From NCBI RefSeq assembly GCF_019880585.1, contig NZ_JAINVV010000016.1, positions 19,244 to 83,243 of the forward strand: a DNA stretch of 64,000 nucleotides, written 5' to 3'. Both the position numbers and the translations under genes were made by a program. This DNA is from Sphingomonas colocasiae. Its GTDB lineage: Bacteria > Pseudomonadota > Alphaproteobacteria > Sphingomonadales > Sphingomonadaceae. Positions 24,341 to 34,034 of the stretch are shown one piece after another. Below the pieces are notes generated by a model that saw only the letters and a program-made list of their open reading frames with translations, was not told the origin of the DNA and made no database searches. How positions within the stretch are numbered: position 1 is the stretch's first letter; every line of letters starts with the position of its first letter.

Positions 24341-26545
24341 ATGGACTTGGCGATCAGGCGGATGCTGGCGGGCGGATTGTCGCTACTCGCGTTCGGCCAT
24401 GCATCGGCGGCGATGGCGCAGGCCACGCAGGACGCCGGCACGATCGATGACAGCGAGATCATCGTGACCGCGACCAAGCGCGAGGAATCGGTGCGCGACG
24501 TGACGGGTTCGATCAGCGCGGTGAGCCAGGCGACGCTGCAGCGGCTGAACGCGCAGAGCCTGGCCGATTACATCACGCGCATCCCCGGCGTGGTCTTCAA
24601 CGATTACCAGCCCGGCGTATCCGAAGTGGTGATCCGCGGCGTGGCATCGACCACCTATCACGAGGCCAACCAGACCACGACCGGCTATTATCTCAACCAG
24701 GTGCCGCTGATCGAGCCCGGCTTTCCGCTCGTCATCCCCGATGTCGACAGTTTCGACGTCAATCGCGTCGAAGTGCTGCGCGGGCCGCAGGGCACCTTGT
24801 TCGGATCCTCGTCGCTGGGCGGTGCGGTCAACTATGTCGTCAACGAAGCCGATGCCGGCCGCTTCGACGCCGGGTTCGAGGGCAATCTCGCGAGCACGCG
24901 GCGCGCGGGCGGTGCGGTCAATTATGGCGTGAAGGCGATGGTGAACCTGCCGATCGTCGACGACCGGCTGGCCGTGCGCCTGGTCGCGCTCCAGCGCGTC
25001 GATGCGGGCTATCTGAACAATGCGGCACTGGGCAAGAAGGGCAGCAACGACCTGCGCGTGCGCGGCCTGCGCGGATCGATCGTATTCACGCCGACGGAGA
25101 CGACGCGCATCTCCGCGCTCAGCATGTACCAGGAATATGACCTGGACGATCAGACCTATGTGTTCGTGCTGCCCGGCCGCAATTACGAGCGGCCCAATAC
25201 CGAGGCCGAATATCAGGATACCGATTTCCTGATGCACAGCCTGAAGCTGGAGCAGGAACTGGGCTTCGCCACGCTGACCGCGATCGGCAGCTATACCGAG
25301 AAGCATTCGAGCGTGCTGTTCGATTATTCGCTGGGTGCGTTCGATGGGCGCACGGGCACGCCGATCCTGGGCATCGGATCGGGCAAGTCCAGGACGCGCT
25401 ATGCCGAGCTGCGGCTGGCGTCGCCGGGGGAGGGGCGTTTCCGCTGGCTGATCGGCGCCAATTATTCGCACATGCGCGCCAATGGCGATGACGGGCTCTA
25501 TCTGGAAGGGATCGGCCGCTATATCGACGCGCATCCCGGCGATTATGGCGGCCACGCGGGCAATGTGATCGCGCCCGGCGATTTCTATTCGCGGTCCAGC
25601 TATGCCAGCCGGGTCAGCGAAAAGGCGGTGTTCGGCGAGGTCTCGTTCGATTTCACGCCGCAATTGACGTTGACGCTGGGCGGGCGCGGTTTCGAATATC
25701 GCACGCGGCCGAGCGCGCAACTGCTGCCCAACGCCAATCTTGTGCCGGCCTTCAACTACGAACCGCCGGCGGACAAGCAGTCCGGCTTCATTCCCAAGGC
25801 GTCGCTCAGCTTCAAACCCAATGACGACATCAAGATCTATGCGCTGTATTCGGAAGGTTTCCGCATCGGCGGCATCAACGTGTTCGCGCTGCCCTTTCCC
25901 AACCTGCCGCTCACCTTCGGCAACGACAGCACCAAGAATTACGAGCTGGGCGCGCGTTTCGACCTGATCGGGCGGACATTGTCGCTGGACGTCACCGCCT
26001 ATCATATCGACTGGGGCAACATCCAGGCACGGCTGTTCGCGCCCAATGACTATGGTTACACGGTGAACGGCGGCGGCGCCGCGATCGACGGCGTCGAACT
26101 GAGCCTGACGATGCGGCCGACGCGCAACCTGACCTTCGCCTCCAACATCTCGTACAACGACGCGCGCCTGTCGTCGCTGCTGCCCGACAGTTTCGCGCCC
26201 GGCGGCGGTTATGCCAAGGGAACGCGGCTGCCCGGCGCGTCCGAATGGACGATCTCGAACACGCTGGACCTGAGCTTTCCCGAATGGCGGCTGAAGCCGC
26301 GTTTCGGCATCGCGCATCGCTATCTCTCCAGCGCGCCGGTGGCGTTCGGCGCGACGCTGGAGCGCGGCGATTTCCATATCATCGACCTGAATGCGTCGGT
26401 GACGTTGGCCGAGCGGATCGAACTGGGCCTGTTCGCGAAGAATCTGTTCGATCAATATGGCCTGCTCAACGCACCATTCTCGTTCGCGGGATCGGTGACG
26501 CGGCCGCGCACGGTGGGCGCCAGCCTGCGTTTCGACCTGAACTGA
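24341..26545 (+). CDS. TonB-dependent receptor (cluster d)
   Basis: The 734-residue protein has a signal peptide (FGHASAAMAQ), plug start (DDSEIIVTATKREESVRDV), the plug signature RVEVLRGPQGTLFGSSSLGG and a 22-strand-type barrel. It ends FDLN, without the usual terminal aromatic residue. AGGGAGGTGGACG precedes the ATG. The divergent S9 peptidase and the downstream AraC regulator suggest a peptide-like ligand, but the substrate is unknown. Confidence 0.95.
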   Translation: MDLAIRRMLAGGLSLLAFGHASAAMAQATQDAGTIDDSEIIVTATKREESVRDVTGSISAVSQATLQRLNAQSLADYITRIPGVVFNDYQPGVSEVVIRGVASTTYHEANQTTTGYYLNQVPLIEPGFPLVIPDVDSFDVNRVEVLRGPQGTLFGSSSLGGAVNYVVNEADAGRFDAGFEGNLASTRRAGGAVNYGVKAMVNLPIVDDRLAVRLVALQRVDAGYLNNAALGKKGSNDLRVRGLRGSIVFTPTETTRISALSMYQEYDLDDQTYVFVLPGRNYERPNTEAEYQDTDFLMHSLKLEQELGFATLTAIGSYTEKHSSVLFDYSLGAFDGRTGTPILGIGSGKSRTRYAELRLASPGEGRFRWLIGANYSHMRANGDDGLYLEGIGRYIDAHPGDYGGHAGNVIAPGDFYSRSSYASRVSEKAVFGEVSFDFTPQLTLTLGGRGFEYRTRPSAQLLPNANLVPAFNYEPPADKQSGFIPKASLSFKPNDDIKIYALYSEGFRIGGINVFALPFPNLPLTFGNDSTKNYELGARFDLIGRTLSLDVTAYHIDWGNIQARLFAPNDYGYTVNGGGAAIDGVELSLTMRPTRNLTFASNISYNDARLSSLLPDSFAPGGGYAKGTRLPGASEWTISNTLDLSFPEWRLKPRFGIAHRYLSSAPVAFGATLERGDFHIIDLNASVTLAERIELGLFAKNLFDQYGLLNAPFSFAGSVTRPRTVGASLRFDLN

Positions 26546-26615
26546 CGACGTGTACCGGGATGCGCCGAGTTCGACTCATCGCATCCCGTTCAAGCCCGCG
26601 CGGCGCTTGAGCGTT

Positions 26616-26651
26616 CCAGGGTGCGGATGCGTCAGCATCCCCGCATCCTGG
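26616..26651 (+). terminator. Hairpin after the cluster d receptor
   Basis: CCAGGGTGCGGATGC (26616-26630) pairs imperfectly with GCATCCCCGCATCCTGG (26635-26651) around GTCA, about 70 bases past the receptor stop. A smaller CAAGC...GCTTG stem lies just before it. Probably a transcription terminator; no T-run follows. Confidence 0.45.
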
Positions 26652-26815
26652 CATGGGCGCCGTCTCCCGATCGGGGGGGCAGCGTTTCCCGGCACCCCGT
26701 GCCCCGTCATTCGGGCCGGATATCGTGCCGAAAGGGCCAGCGCCCGTTCCTCCGCTGGCCATGGCGGGATTTGGCCTATATGATCGGATCAGCGGACATT
26801 CATGGGAAACGGGCC

Positions 26816-27649
26816 ATGAAACACAGCATCGACGTGTTGATCAACGATCGGCCGGTGATCGCCTTGCGCGACGAATATCCGGCGGGATTCGTCGATCCGA
26901 TGCACAGCCACGATCATGTGCAGATCCTTTACGGCTCGGCCGGGGTGATGTCTGTCCGGACGCCGGAGACCAGCTTCGTGATCCCGCCGCAGCGCGCGGT
27001 ATGGCTGCCGGCGGGCGTGCCGCACGAAGTGGCGTGTCGCGGGCCGGTATCGCTGCGCACGCTCTATCTGCCCGCCGACGGGCGCGGGGGCGATCGCTGC
27101 CGGATCTTCGAGGTGTCCAACCTGCTGAAGGCGCTGATCCTGGAAGTGGTGGATTTTCCGCCGCTCTACGATGTCGACGGGCGCGAGGGGCGGATCATCG
27201 CGATGCTGCTGGAGGAGATGGGGCGCATGCCCAATGCGCCTTATCAGGTGGCGATGCCCATCGATCCCCGGCTGCTGCGGGTATGCAACGCGATCCTCGC
27301 CGATCCCTCCGATCCGCGCGATATCGATGACTGGGCGGGCGTCGCGGCGATGGGGCGGCGGACCTTCACCCGCGCCTTCAAGGAGGAAACGGGCATGGGG
27401 CTGGCGGTGTGGCGCCAGCAGGTGCGGCTGATGGAGGCACTGTCGCTGCTGGCGGCGGGCGCATCGATCACGCAGGTGACCTATGAGGTGGGCTATGACA
27501 GCCCCAGCGGCTTCGCCGCGATGTTCCGCCGCGCATTCGGCGTGCCGCCCAGCCAGTATCTCAAGCACGAGACGGGCGAGGGCGGGGGAGAGGCGGGGCC
27601 CGCGCTTGTGCGTCCACGCGTGCGCGGGCGGGCGACCGTGGAGGCATGA
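26816..27649 (+). CDS. AraC family transcriptional regulator
   Basis: The 277-residue protein has an N-terminal cupin sensor (MHSHDHVQILYGSAGVMSV, PQRAVWLPAGVPHEV) and a C-terminal HTH pair (RRTFTRAFKEETGMGLAVWR, ITQVTYEVGYDSPSGFAAMF). The frame is open upstream to 26621, but homology begins at MKHSIDV. It lies 270 bases downstream of the cluster d receptor and is the most likely regulator of it. Confidence 0.92.
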   Translation: MKHSIDVLINDRPVIALRDEYPAGFVDPMHSHDHVQILYGSAGVMSVRTPETSFVIPPQRAVWLPAGVPHEVACRGPVSLRTLYLPADGRGGDRCRIFEVSNLLKALILEVVDFPPLYDVDGREGRIIAMLLEEMGRMPNAPYQVAMPIDPRLLRVCNAILADPSDPRDIDDWAGVAAMGRRTFTRAFKEETGMGLAVWRQQVRLMEALSLLAAGASITQVTYEVGYDSPSGFAAMFRRAFGVPPSQYLKHETGEGGGEAGPALVRPRVRGRATVEA

Positions 27650-27763
27650 GGCCGCGCCGTCAGTCGGGGTTTTCCGGCCGAGGCGTACGCCAGTCCGAAG
27701 CCTGGCCGATCGGCGCGGTGACGATGCGGGCGGCATTCGCACACTGGACCGCCCAACCATCCT

Positions 27764-28555
27764 ATGGCGAGCGATCCCGCTTTCCGGCATATGAAGGTGA
27801 TGGCCAATGAATTGCGTCCGCCGCGGCTAGCGGTCCTGATTGATGCCGACAACGCCTCGCCCAGGATCGCGGCCGGACTTTTCCCGGAGATCGCGAAGAT
27901 CGGCGAAGCGAGCGTGCGCCGGATCTATGGCGATTTCTCGGCGCCGAGGCTCAAGGGCTGGATCGACGTGCTTGCCACTTATGCCATCATGCCTCATCAA
28001 AATTTTGCTTATACGTCGGGAAAAAACGCGTCCGATATCGCTCTGGTGATCGATGCCATGGATCTGCTGCACAGCGGCCGCTTCGACGGCTTCTGCCTGA
28101 TATCGTCGGACAGCGACTTTACGCGGCTGGCCGCGCGCATCCGCGAACAGGGTCTGGACGTCTATGGCTTTGGGGAACAGAAAACGCCGGAGAGCTTCCG
28201 GCAGGCGTGCCGCCGCTTCATTTACACCGAAAACCTGCTTCCCGAAGCGCCTGCGCCGGCGGCGCCTGACAAGCCCGATGCGCGGCCGGCTTCCCTGACC
28301 CGCCCACCCGCGCAGGCGGTGCAGTTGATCAGGGCGGCGATGGCCCAGCTTGAGGATGACGAGGGATGGGTTGCTCTGGGCGGAGTCGGGCAGCGGCTTG
28401 CCGTGCTCAATTCGGATTTTGATCCGCGCACCTATGGTTTCGCCAAGCTCGGCGATCTTGTGGAGAGGACGGGTAGCTTCGAGATCGATCGTCGGCAGGG
28501 ACGCGGCGTCTATATCCGCACCAAGACGGCGAAACGAAAGCCGGGTGCCGGATAA
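27764..28555 (+). CDS. NYN-domain RNase-like protein with LOTUS/OST-HTH domain
   Basis: The 263-residue protein has an N-terminal NYN (PIN-like) domain with conserved acidic residues (LAVLIDADNASPR, SDIALVIDAMDLLHSG, FCLISSDSDFTRLAAR) and a C-terminal OST-HTH/LOTUS domain (VQLIRAAMAQLEDDEGWVAL ... YGFAKLGDLVERTGSFEI). This LabA-like architecture is thought to cleave RNA. The start may instead be Met10 or Met13 (27791 or 27800), where homology begins. It converges on the next gene with 31 bases between stops. Confidence 0.85.
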   Translation: MASDPAFRHMKVMANELRPPRLAVLIDADNASPRIAAGLFPEIAKIGEASVRRIYGDFSAPRLKGWIDVLATYAIMPHQNFAYTSGKNASDIALVIDAMDLLHSGRFDGFCLISSDSDFTRLAARIREQGLDVYGFGEQKTPESFRQACRRFIYTENLLPEAPAPAAPDKPDARPASLTRPPAQAVQLIRAAMAQLEDDEGWVALGGVGQRLAVLNSDFDPRTYGFAKLGDLVERTGSFEIDRRQGRGVYIRTKTAKRKPGAG

Positions 28556-28586
28556 GAGAGCAGCGTGAGCGGTTTCGCAGGCAGGA

Positions 28587-29621
28587 TCATGCGACCCGCG
28601 GCGCACCAAGATCGGCGAGCGGGGGCCGGCCCTGCCGGTAATGCGCCGCCGCGCGCGCCGGATCCAGGCCGAGCTGGGCAAGCTCGCGGATCTTGCGGAG
28701 CAGCAACAGGCTGGGCGGCGCGCTGATCTCGCGCACGCTGTCGCTCAGCAGATTGCGGGTGAGCACGGTCCATCGATTGCCCGCCAGCCGCGTCACCATG
28801 TTTTCGGCCTGGAGCGCATGCACCTGCCGCCAGGCGGTGGCGTAGGGAATCGAGAGCGCCGCCGCCAGTTCGCGCAGCGATGTGCCGATGCGGAGTTCGT
28901 CCGGCGGAATCTCGTTGGCGTAGCGGCGGGCGAGCACGGGATCGTGGGTGACGGTGCGGACCGCCACGACCGTCAGCGCGCCCCACAGCAGAAAGGCGAG
29001 CAGGCTGCTGCCGACGGGCCGGTAGGTGTCGATAGGCATCAGCAATATGTCGAGCGAGCGGCCGATGACGTCGCCGATGGTGAATTGGGGCGCCGTGCCG
29101 ACCGTGAGATCGATATCGCAGGTCGCATGCACATCCTCGATCAGCCGCAGCAACAGATCGTGGACGCCCAGATAATAACGTTCGACCAGCGCCAGATTGT
29201 CGGCGGTGGCGGCAAGCGATACCCCCTGTGCGGACAGCGTGAACACGCCGCGATCGCGCAGCAGGTTCACATGGCGCCGCGTCGTTTCCGGGGGATCGCC
29301 CAATGACAGGGCCATGCTGCGCATCGTGATTGCGCGTGTCGGCACGGCGGGGCATGCAAGCACCCCATCGGCCGTCCAGTCCGGCAGGCAGACGCGCGCG
29401 ACGATGCCGAGCTTCACGCCCAGCATCGGTTCGTCGGGCAGCAAGGCGGAGGTCAGCCGGTTCGAGGCCATCGCCATTTCGGCCCGCAATCGCGTGAGTT
29501 GCCGCAGTGGCGGATCGATGCTTGAACCGGGCACGGCTACGATCTGCCCTATCGTCCGGCGGGCGTCCAGCATTGCGGCCGGGCAAGGCGGCGCCTGCCC
29601 GGAAACGGGACGGATCGTCAA
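28587..29621 (-). CDS. Transcriptional regulator with two winged-helix-like segments
   Basis: The 344-residue protein is not one I can name. Two segments read as winged helix-turn-helix motifs: SLGDPPETTRRHVNLLRDRG with VFTLSAQGVSLA, and SLRELAAALSIPYATAWRQV with LQAENMVTRLAGN. The duplicated layout suggests a tandem-HTH regulator. It is divergent from the cluster e receptor and Rieske operon across a 660-base gap carrying tandem repeats, so it probably controls that operon. Confidence 0.65.
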   Translation of the reverse strand: MTIRPVSGQAPPCPAAMLDARRTIGQIVAVPGSSIDPPLRQLTRLRAEMAMASNRLTSALLPDEPMLGVKLGIVARVCLPDWTADGVLACPAVPTRAITMRSMALSLGDPPETTRRHVNLLRDRGVFTLSAQGVSLAATADNLALVERYYLGVHDLLLRLIEDVHATCDIDLTVGTAPQFTIGDVIGRSLDILLMPIDTYRPVGSSLLAFLLWGALTVVAVRTVTHDPVLARRYANEIPPDELRIGTSLRELAAALSIPYATAWRQVHALQAENMVTRLAGNRWTVLTRNLLSDSVREISAPPSLLLLRKIRELAQLGLDPARAAAHYRQGRPPLADLGAPRVA

Positions 29622-29844
29622 TTATCCATTTTGGGGCGCTTGGGGATTCACCCCATGACATCGGGCGGTTAACGGAGAACGAAGCGGGAGCGGGTTGGGG
29701 CCGTGCCGCGATTCGCAGGGGAGCGGTGCGCCGGTGGGGGGCGGACCGCAACTCGGTGGGGGAACATGTCTGGTCGAGCAGAAATGCCTTGGCGCGCGTG
29801 GGGGCGCGACGGGCATTCGCCGCAGGGCTGCCCGCACCAGTGCG

Positions 29845-29871
29845 GCTCCGGCGGCCGATGGCCGCCGGAGC
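29845..29871. terminator. Perfect 12-bp hairpin in the regulator/receptor gap
   Basis: GCTCCGGCGGCC (29845-29856), loop GAT, GGCCGCCGGAGC (29860-29871). No T-run follows. It lies amid a 660-base non-coding region between divergent genes, so it could shield the two promoters from each other or be a palindromic repeat unit. Confidence 0.5.
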
Positions 29872-29877
29872 GTCGCC

Positions 29878-29921
29878 CTGAACCTTCGAGCCCCTGAACC
29901 TTCGAACGCTGAACCTTTGAG
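29878..29921. repeat. Three tandem copies of a 13-16-bp unit
   Basis: CTGAACCTTCGAGCCC, CTGAACCTTCGAACG and CTGAACCTTTGAG follow each other at 29878-29921. Iterated short motifs between divergent regulator and operon are typical of cooperative regulator binding. The rest of 29622-30281 has a palindrome CACCTG-N4-CAGGTG (30214-30229) near the receptor start and no gene. Confidence 0.5.
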
Positions 29922-30281
29922 ATTTCCGACCAGGCGTCGCGGGTTTGGCCGCGAGGCGCCGTTGCCCGTTCGGCATTCATTCTGCCTCGGTCGCGTCCGG
30001 CATGAGGTGCCATGGCGGACGATCGCGGCGGGATAGCCGCGCCGCCCGGCCCATGAATCCGCGACCGGAAATCCCCGGGGCTGCGTCGATTCCGATCTTC
30101 CCACCCCATCCCCCTTTTTGTTGACTGTGGGGGAGGACGTGCCCGGTGCATGTATCCAGACAGCGGCGTGTGACCCGGCGATGCGGGGGCCGTTGAAACG
30201 ATCGGCCCGGCGCCACCTGCAGGCAGGTGCGACCAGAGGCCGGTGAGGGACGGCCCGTCGTGGCCGAAAGGGAGGCAGGCA

Positions 30282-32420
30282 ATGAACGAGGGAATCAAAA
30301 GGGGGCTGCTCGCATGCGCGGCGGGCGCGGTGCTGACGCAGATGATCGCGGCCGGGCCGGTTCGGGCCCAGGCGGCGGGCGGGGCCATGGGCGCGGCGGA
30401 AGCGGCGGACAGCAACGAGATCATCGTCACCGCGCGCAAGCAATCGGAGAATATCCGGGACATTCCCGACACCATCCAGGCCTTTTCCGCTGCCTCGCTG
30501 GAACAGGCGGGTGTGGAATCGGTGAGCGACCTGACCCAGATGGTATCGGGTTTCCGCATCGTCGAGGCGCAGCAGCCCGGCGTGGTGGTGATCAACATCC
30601 GCGGCATCGGCCAGGTGCGCAACGGCGAATCCCCCGTGGCGGTGGTGGTCGACGGCGTGCAGCAGAATTCGCCCAACCAGATCACCCAGGACCTGTTCGA
30701 TATCGAGCGGATCGAGGTGCTGAAGGGGCCGCAGGGCGCGCTTTACGGCCGCAACGCCATCGGCGGCGCGATCAATATCGTGACCAGGGCGCCCAGCGAC
30801 AGTTTCAGCGGCAGCGCCGAGCTCGGCTATGCCGAGGGCGACGAGTTCCGCGCCAAGGCATCGGTTTCCGCGCCGCTGGGCGAGAAGGCCGGTTTCCGGC
30901 TGGCGGGCAGCTATCTGAACCGCGACGGCCAGATCACCAACGCGACGCTGAACGAGAAGGTCGATTTCGACGAGAGCTGGGCGGTGCGCGGCGCGCTGCT
31001 GCTGGAACCCGTGGAGGCCGTGAAGATCGATCTGCGGGGCAGCTATTACGATCAGGAAGCCGGTGCATCCTGGTATCGCAGCGGCCCCGCCAACAGCCCG
31101 CGCGAGCCGGTGGTGGGCAATCTGCTGGGCAAGGCCAAGCGCAAGCTGGGCGATCTTTCCGCCAAGCTGGATGTCGATCTCGGCAGCGTCGCGCTCACCT
31201 CCGTCACGGCATGGTCTTCGGTCAAGTCGGACCTGTTCGAGGAACTCGACTGGGAGCCGCTGGACCTGGTCGCCGCCACCCAGACGCTGAACGTGAAGGC
31301 GTGGAGCGAGGAATTGCGGCTTTCGTCGAACACCGGCGGATCCGCGCTGCGCTGGATGGCCGGGCTCTATTATCTCCATACCGAACGGACGCTGGACACC
31401 GCCATCTATCTGGGCACCGATCTGACCGGGCTGCCCGCGCACATCCTGGGATCGCGGCTGATCGCCCAGGACGACAACGACGCCTATGCGGCGTTCGGCC
31501 AGGTCAATTACAAGCTGACCGACGCGCTCGAACTGACCGCGGCGCTGCGCTACGATATCGATCGCCGTCGCCAGCAGGACCTGTCTCCGCCGGTGGCGGC
31601 GGTGCCGCCCGGCTTCAAGGCGACCTACAAGTCGCTCCAGCCCAAATTCTCGCTCGCCTACAGCTTCCCCGGCGGCACGCTGGCCTATGCGACCATGGCC
31701 AAGGGCTTCCGCAGCGGCGGCTTCAACTCGAACGATGTGGTGACGCGCGAGTTCAAGAAGGAGGAACTGTGGAATTATGAGCTTGGCTTCAAGACCATGC
31801 TGGCAGACCGGGCCATCTATCTGAACGGCGCGATCTTCTACACCGACATCACCGATCGCCAGGTCTTCGGGCTCGATCTCAGCACCGCGCCCGCCCAGTT
31901 CATCGCCAATCCCATTCCCAAATCGAGTGTCTGGGGCGCGGAACTCGAACTGACCGCGCGCCCGGCAAAGGGGCTGGAACTGTCGATGGGGGGCAGCCTG
32001 CTCGACACCAAGATCAACAGCTATGACACGAGCGTGTTCGCGGGCACGGCGGCGAACGGCGATTTCAAGGGCAACAAGCTGAACCAGGTGCCGCGCTATA
32101 CGCTCAACGCCGCGGCGCAATACACCGCCGAGATCGGCAGCGGCAAGCTGATCTCCCGCATCGACGTTTCCGGCTGGGGCGGCGATTATTATTGGGAGAT
32201 CGACAATGCCGACAAGCAGGATCCGGTGTGGCTGGTCAATGCCCGGCTGACCTGGGCGATCGGCGATGTCGAACTGACCGCCTTTGCGCGCAACCTGTTC
32301 GATCGCCGCTACGACCTGGAATTCGTGCCGGTCAATTTCGCGGGCACCATCACCGGTCAGGACCTGGGGGCGGCGGCGCCGCCGCGCCAGATCGGCGCGA
32401 GTGTGAAGGTCAAATTCTAA
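30282..32420 (+). CDS. TonB-dependent receptor (cluster e)
   Basis: The 712-residue receptor starts MNEGIKRGLLACAAGAV behind GGAGGCAGG. It has a signal peptide ending about VRAQAAGG, plug start SNEIIVTARKQSENIRDIPD, plug signature RIEVLKGPQGALYGRNAIGG and a barrel ending ASVKVKF. It heads a run with a Rieske oxygenase, NTF2-like and SRPBCC proteins, so its ligand is likely an aromatic or polycyclic compound. That link is inference. Confidence 0.95.
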   Translation: MNEGIKRGLLACAAGAVLTQMIAAGPVRAQAAGGAMGAAEAADSNEIIVTARKQSENIRDIPDTIQAFSAASLEQAGVESVSDLTQMVSGFRIVEAQQPGVVVINIRGIGQVRNGESPVAVVVDGVQQNSPNQITQDLFDIERIEVLKGPQGALYGRNAIGGAINIVTRAPSDSFSGSAELGYAEGDEFRAKASVSAPLGEKAGFRLAGSYLNRDGQITNATLNEKVDFDESWAVRGALLLEPVEAVKIDLRGSYYDQEAGASWYRSGPANSPREPVVGNLLGKAKRKLGDLSAKLDVDLGSVALTSVTAWSSVKSDLFEELDWEPLDLVAATQTLNVKAWSEELRLSSNTGGSALRWMAGLYYLHTERTLDTAIYLGTDLTGLPAHILGSRLIAQDDNDAYAAFGQVNYKLTDALELTAALRYDIDRRRQQDLSPPVAAVPPGFKATYKSLQPKFSLAYSFPGGTLAYATMAKGFRSGGFNSNDVVTREFKKEELWNYELGFKTMLADRAIYLNGAIFYTDITDRQVFGLDLSTAPAQFIANPIPKSSVWGAELELTARPAKGLELSMGGSLLDTKINSYDTSVFAGTAANGDFKGNKLNQVPRYTLNAAAQYTAEIGSGKLISRIDVSGWGGDYYWEIDNADKQDPVWLVNARLTWAIGDVELTAFARNLFDRRYDLEFVPVNFAGTITGQDLGAAAPPRQIGASVKVKF

Positions 32421-32498
32421 TCCATTGCAGTGAAGCGGTTTTCCGGAAGGTTGGGCGGTCTCGTCCGACGCCGGGAGCCGCCTGAAGGAGAATGCGTG

Positions 32499-33530
32499 AT
32501 GAGCAGCGAAACGCTGGAAGCCGAGCCGTCATCCCCGCGCAAGCGCGAACGCCGGCGGCTGACGCGGCCCGTGCCGATGGAAGGCGACAATGGCGTGTTC
32601 AGCCAGACCTGGTTCCCGATCGCGCTGTCGAGCGAGGTGGAAACGGGGCAGGTGATCGGCCGTGATTTCCTGGACGGCCGGGTGGTGCTGTTCCGGGGCG
32701 AGAACGGCAAGGTGACGGTGGCCAGCGCCTATTGCCCGCATGTCGGCGCCGATCTGTCGGTGGGCGCGGTCGTCGGCAACAATATCCAGTGCGCCTTCCA
32801 CAAATGGGAATATGATCAGGAAGGCTGGGTGGCGAAGACCGGGGTGGGCGATCCGCCGCCGCCGGCCGCCTGCCTCTATGTCTTTCCCTCGCAGGAGCGG
32901 TTCGGCATCATCTGGGCCTTCAACGGCGACGAGCCGTTATGGGACCTGTTCGATTTCGAATTTCCCGACGAGGAACTGGAATTCCGCCCGTTCAAGACCG
33001 ACACCTATACATGCGACCCCTGGATCTTCGCGGCGAACACCCCCGATATCCAGCATATCAAGGCGGTGCACGGCATCCGCTTCAAGATCCCCGATCCGCA
33101 CGATGCGGTGGAATGGGAACCCTATGGCTTCCGCATGCGGATCGAGGCCATCCACCAGATGGGCGAGGAGCTCGACTGGAATGTCGGCATCCGCGGCACA
33201 TCCACCTTCGTGCAGGAAGGATCGGTGGACGGATGGTGGATGGGCGTGGCGGCGGGGTTTGCCTGCCCCCGGCCCGGCATCCATATCGTCTTCCTCGCCA
33301 TCGCGGTGAAGAAGGGCGACGGCACGCCCGCGGGCGACAAGCTGGTCCAGGAGCGGCTGACCTTCGGCGCCGAGCTGCTGGCGCGCACCGCGCAGGAGGA
33401 CAAGCCGATCCTCGACACCATCCATTACAAGCCCGGCGCGCTGACGCGCGGCGACACGAGCCTGGCGCGCTGGCTGGACCTGGTGCGCAACTATCCGCGC
33501 GCCCACCCATCCAGGGACTTCATAAACTGA
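32499..33530 (+). CDS. Rieske non-heme iron oxygenase, alpha-subunit-like
   Basis: The 343-residue protein has the Rieske cluster motif C79-x-H81 (AYCPHVG) and C98-x2-H101 (IQCAFHKW), and the mononuclear iron motif N-x2-D183-x2-H186-x4-H191 (NTPDIQHIKAVHG). Such enzymes hydroxylate or demethylate aromatic rings using electrons from a separate reductase; none is seen nearby, so it would need a partner encoded elsewhere. GAAGGAG precedes ATG 32499; the frame opens further upstream. The long N-terminal tail before the Rieske domain is basic. Confidence 0.93.
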   Translation: MSSETLEAEPSSPRKRERRRLTRPVPMEGDNGVFSQTWFPIALSSEVETGQVIGRDFLDGRVVLFRGENGKVTVASAYCPHVGADLSVGAVVGNNIQCAFHKWEYDQEGWVAKTGVGDPPPPAACLYVFPSQERFGIIWAFNGDEPLWDLFDFEFPDEELEFRPFKTDTYTCDPWIFAANTPDIQHIKAVHGIRFKIPDPHDAVEWEPYGFRMRIEAIHQMGEELDWNVGIRGTSTFVQEGSVDGWWMGVAAGFACPRPGIHIVFLAIAVKKGDGTPAGDKLVQERLTFGAELLARTAQEDKPILDTIHYKPGALTRGDTSLARWLDLVRNYPRAHPSRDFIN

Positions 33531-33539
33531 GGGAAGATC

Positions 33540-33899
33540 ATGACCGATATCGAGAAGAACAAAGCTGTTATCCATCGTTTCTGGCATGCGATCGCAAGCC
33601 GTGACGTCGACGCCTATCTCGCCACCTTCGCGCCCGGCGCGGTGGCGCGCGATCCGGTGAGCCAGCCGCCGCTGGAGACGGAGGCGCAGCGCCGCGCCTA
33701 TCTGGAAGGGATATTGGGCGGGCTGGACGATATCCGCGTCTCGATCGATTTCCTGACGAGCTGCGGCGATCACACCGCCAGCAAATGGACGGTGAAGGCG
33801 AAATCCGCCGCCGACGGGTCGGATGTGGTGCTGGAAGGGATCGATACCGCCCGCCATGGCGAGGATGGGTTGATCGTGGAGCTTTACGGTTATTTTTGA
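33540..33899 (+). CDS. SnoaL-like NTF2-fold protein
   Basis: The 119-residue protein starts nine bases after the Rieske gene. It shows the SnoaL pattern (AVIHRFWHAIASRDVDAYLA, FAPGAVARDPV, and a beta sheet ending VELYGYF). Such proteins act as small isomerases, hydratases or ligand-binding partners of oxygenases. It is probably a co-transcribed pathway component of cluster e. Confidence 0.8.
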   Translation: MTDIEKNKAVIHRFWHAIASRDVDAYLATFAPGAVARDPVSQPPLETEAQRRAYLEGILGGLDDIRVSIDFLTSCGDHTASKWTVKAKSAADGSDVVLEGIDTARHGEDGLIVELYGYF

Positions 33900-34034
33900 A
33901 TCGCTTTTGAATGGATGGTGATAACTTCATCGAAGGCTGCCGGCGGCTTGGGATGAGCGATCCAGTGGCGATGTCCTGGCGCCGCCGCCGCGCGCGACCG
34001 ACCGATCCCACACCGACTGAAACAGGAGAAAATC

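Noticed and set aside
29622..32120. A long minus-strand open frame over the divergent gap and receptor
   Set aside because: The translation is shadow-like and covers the receptor coding strand. The 660-base gap itself shows repeats and hairpins but no gene.
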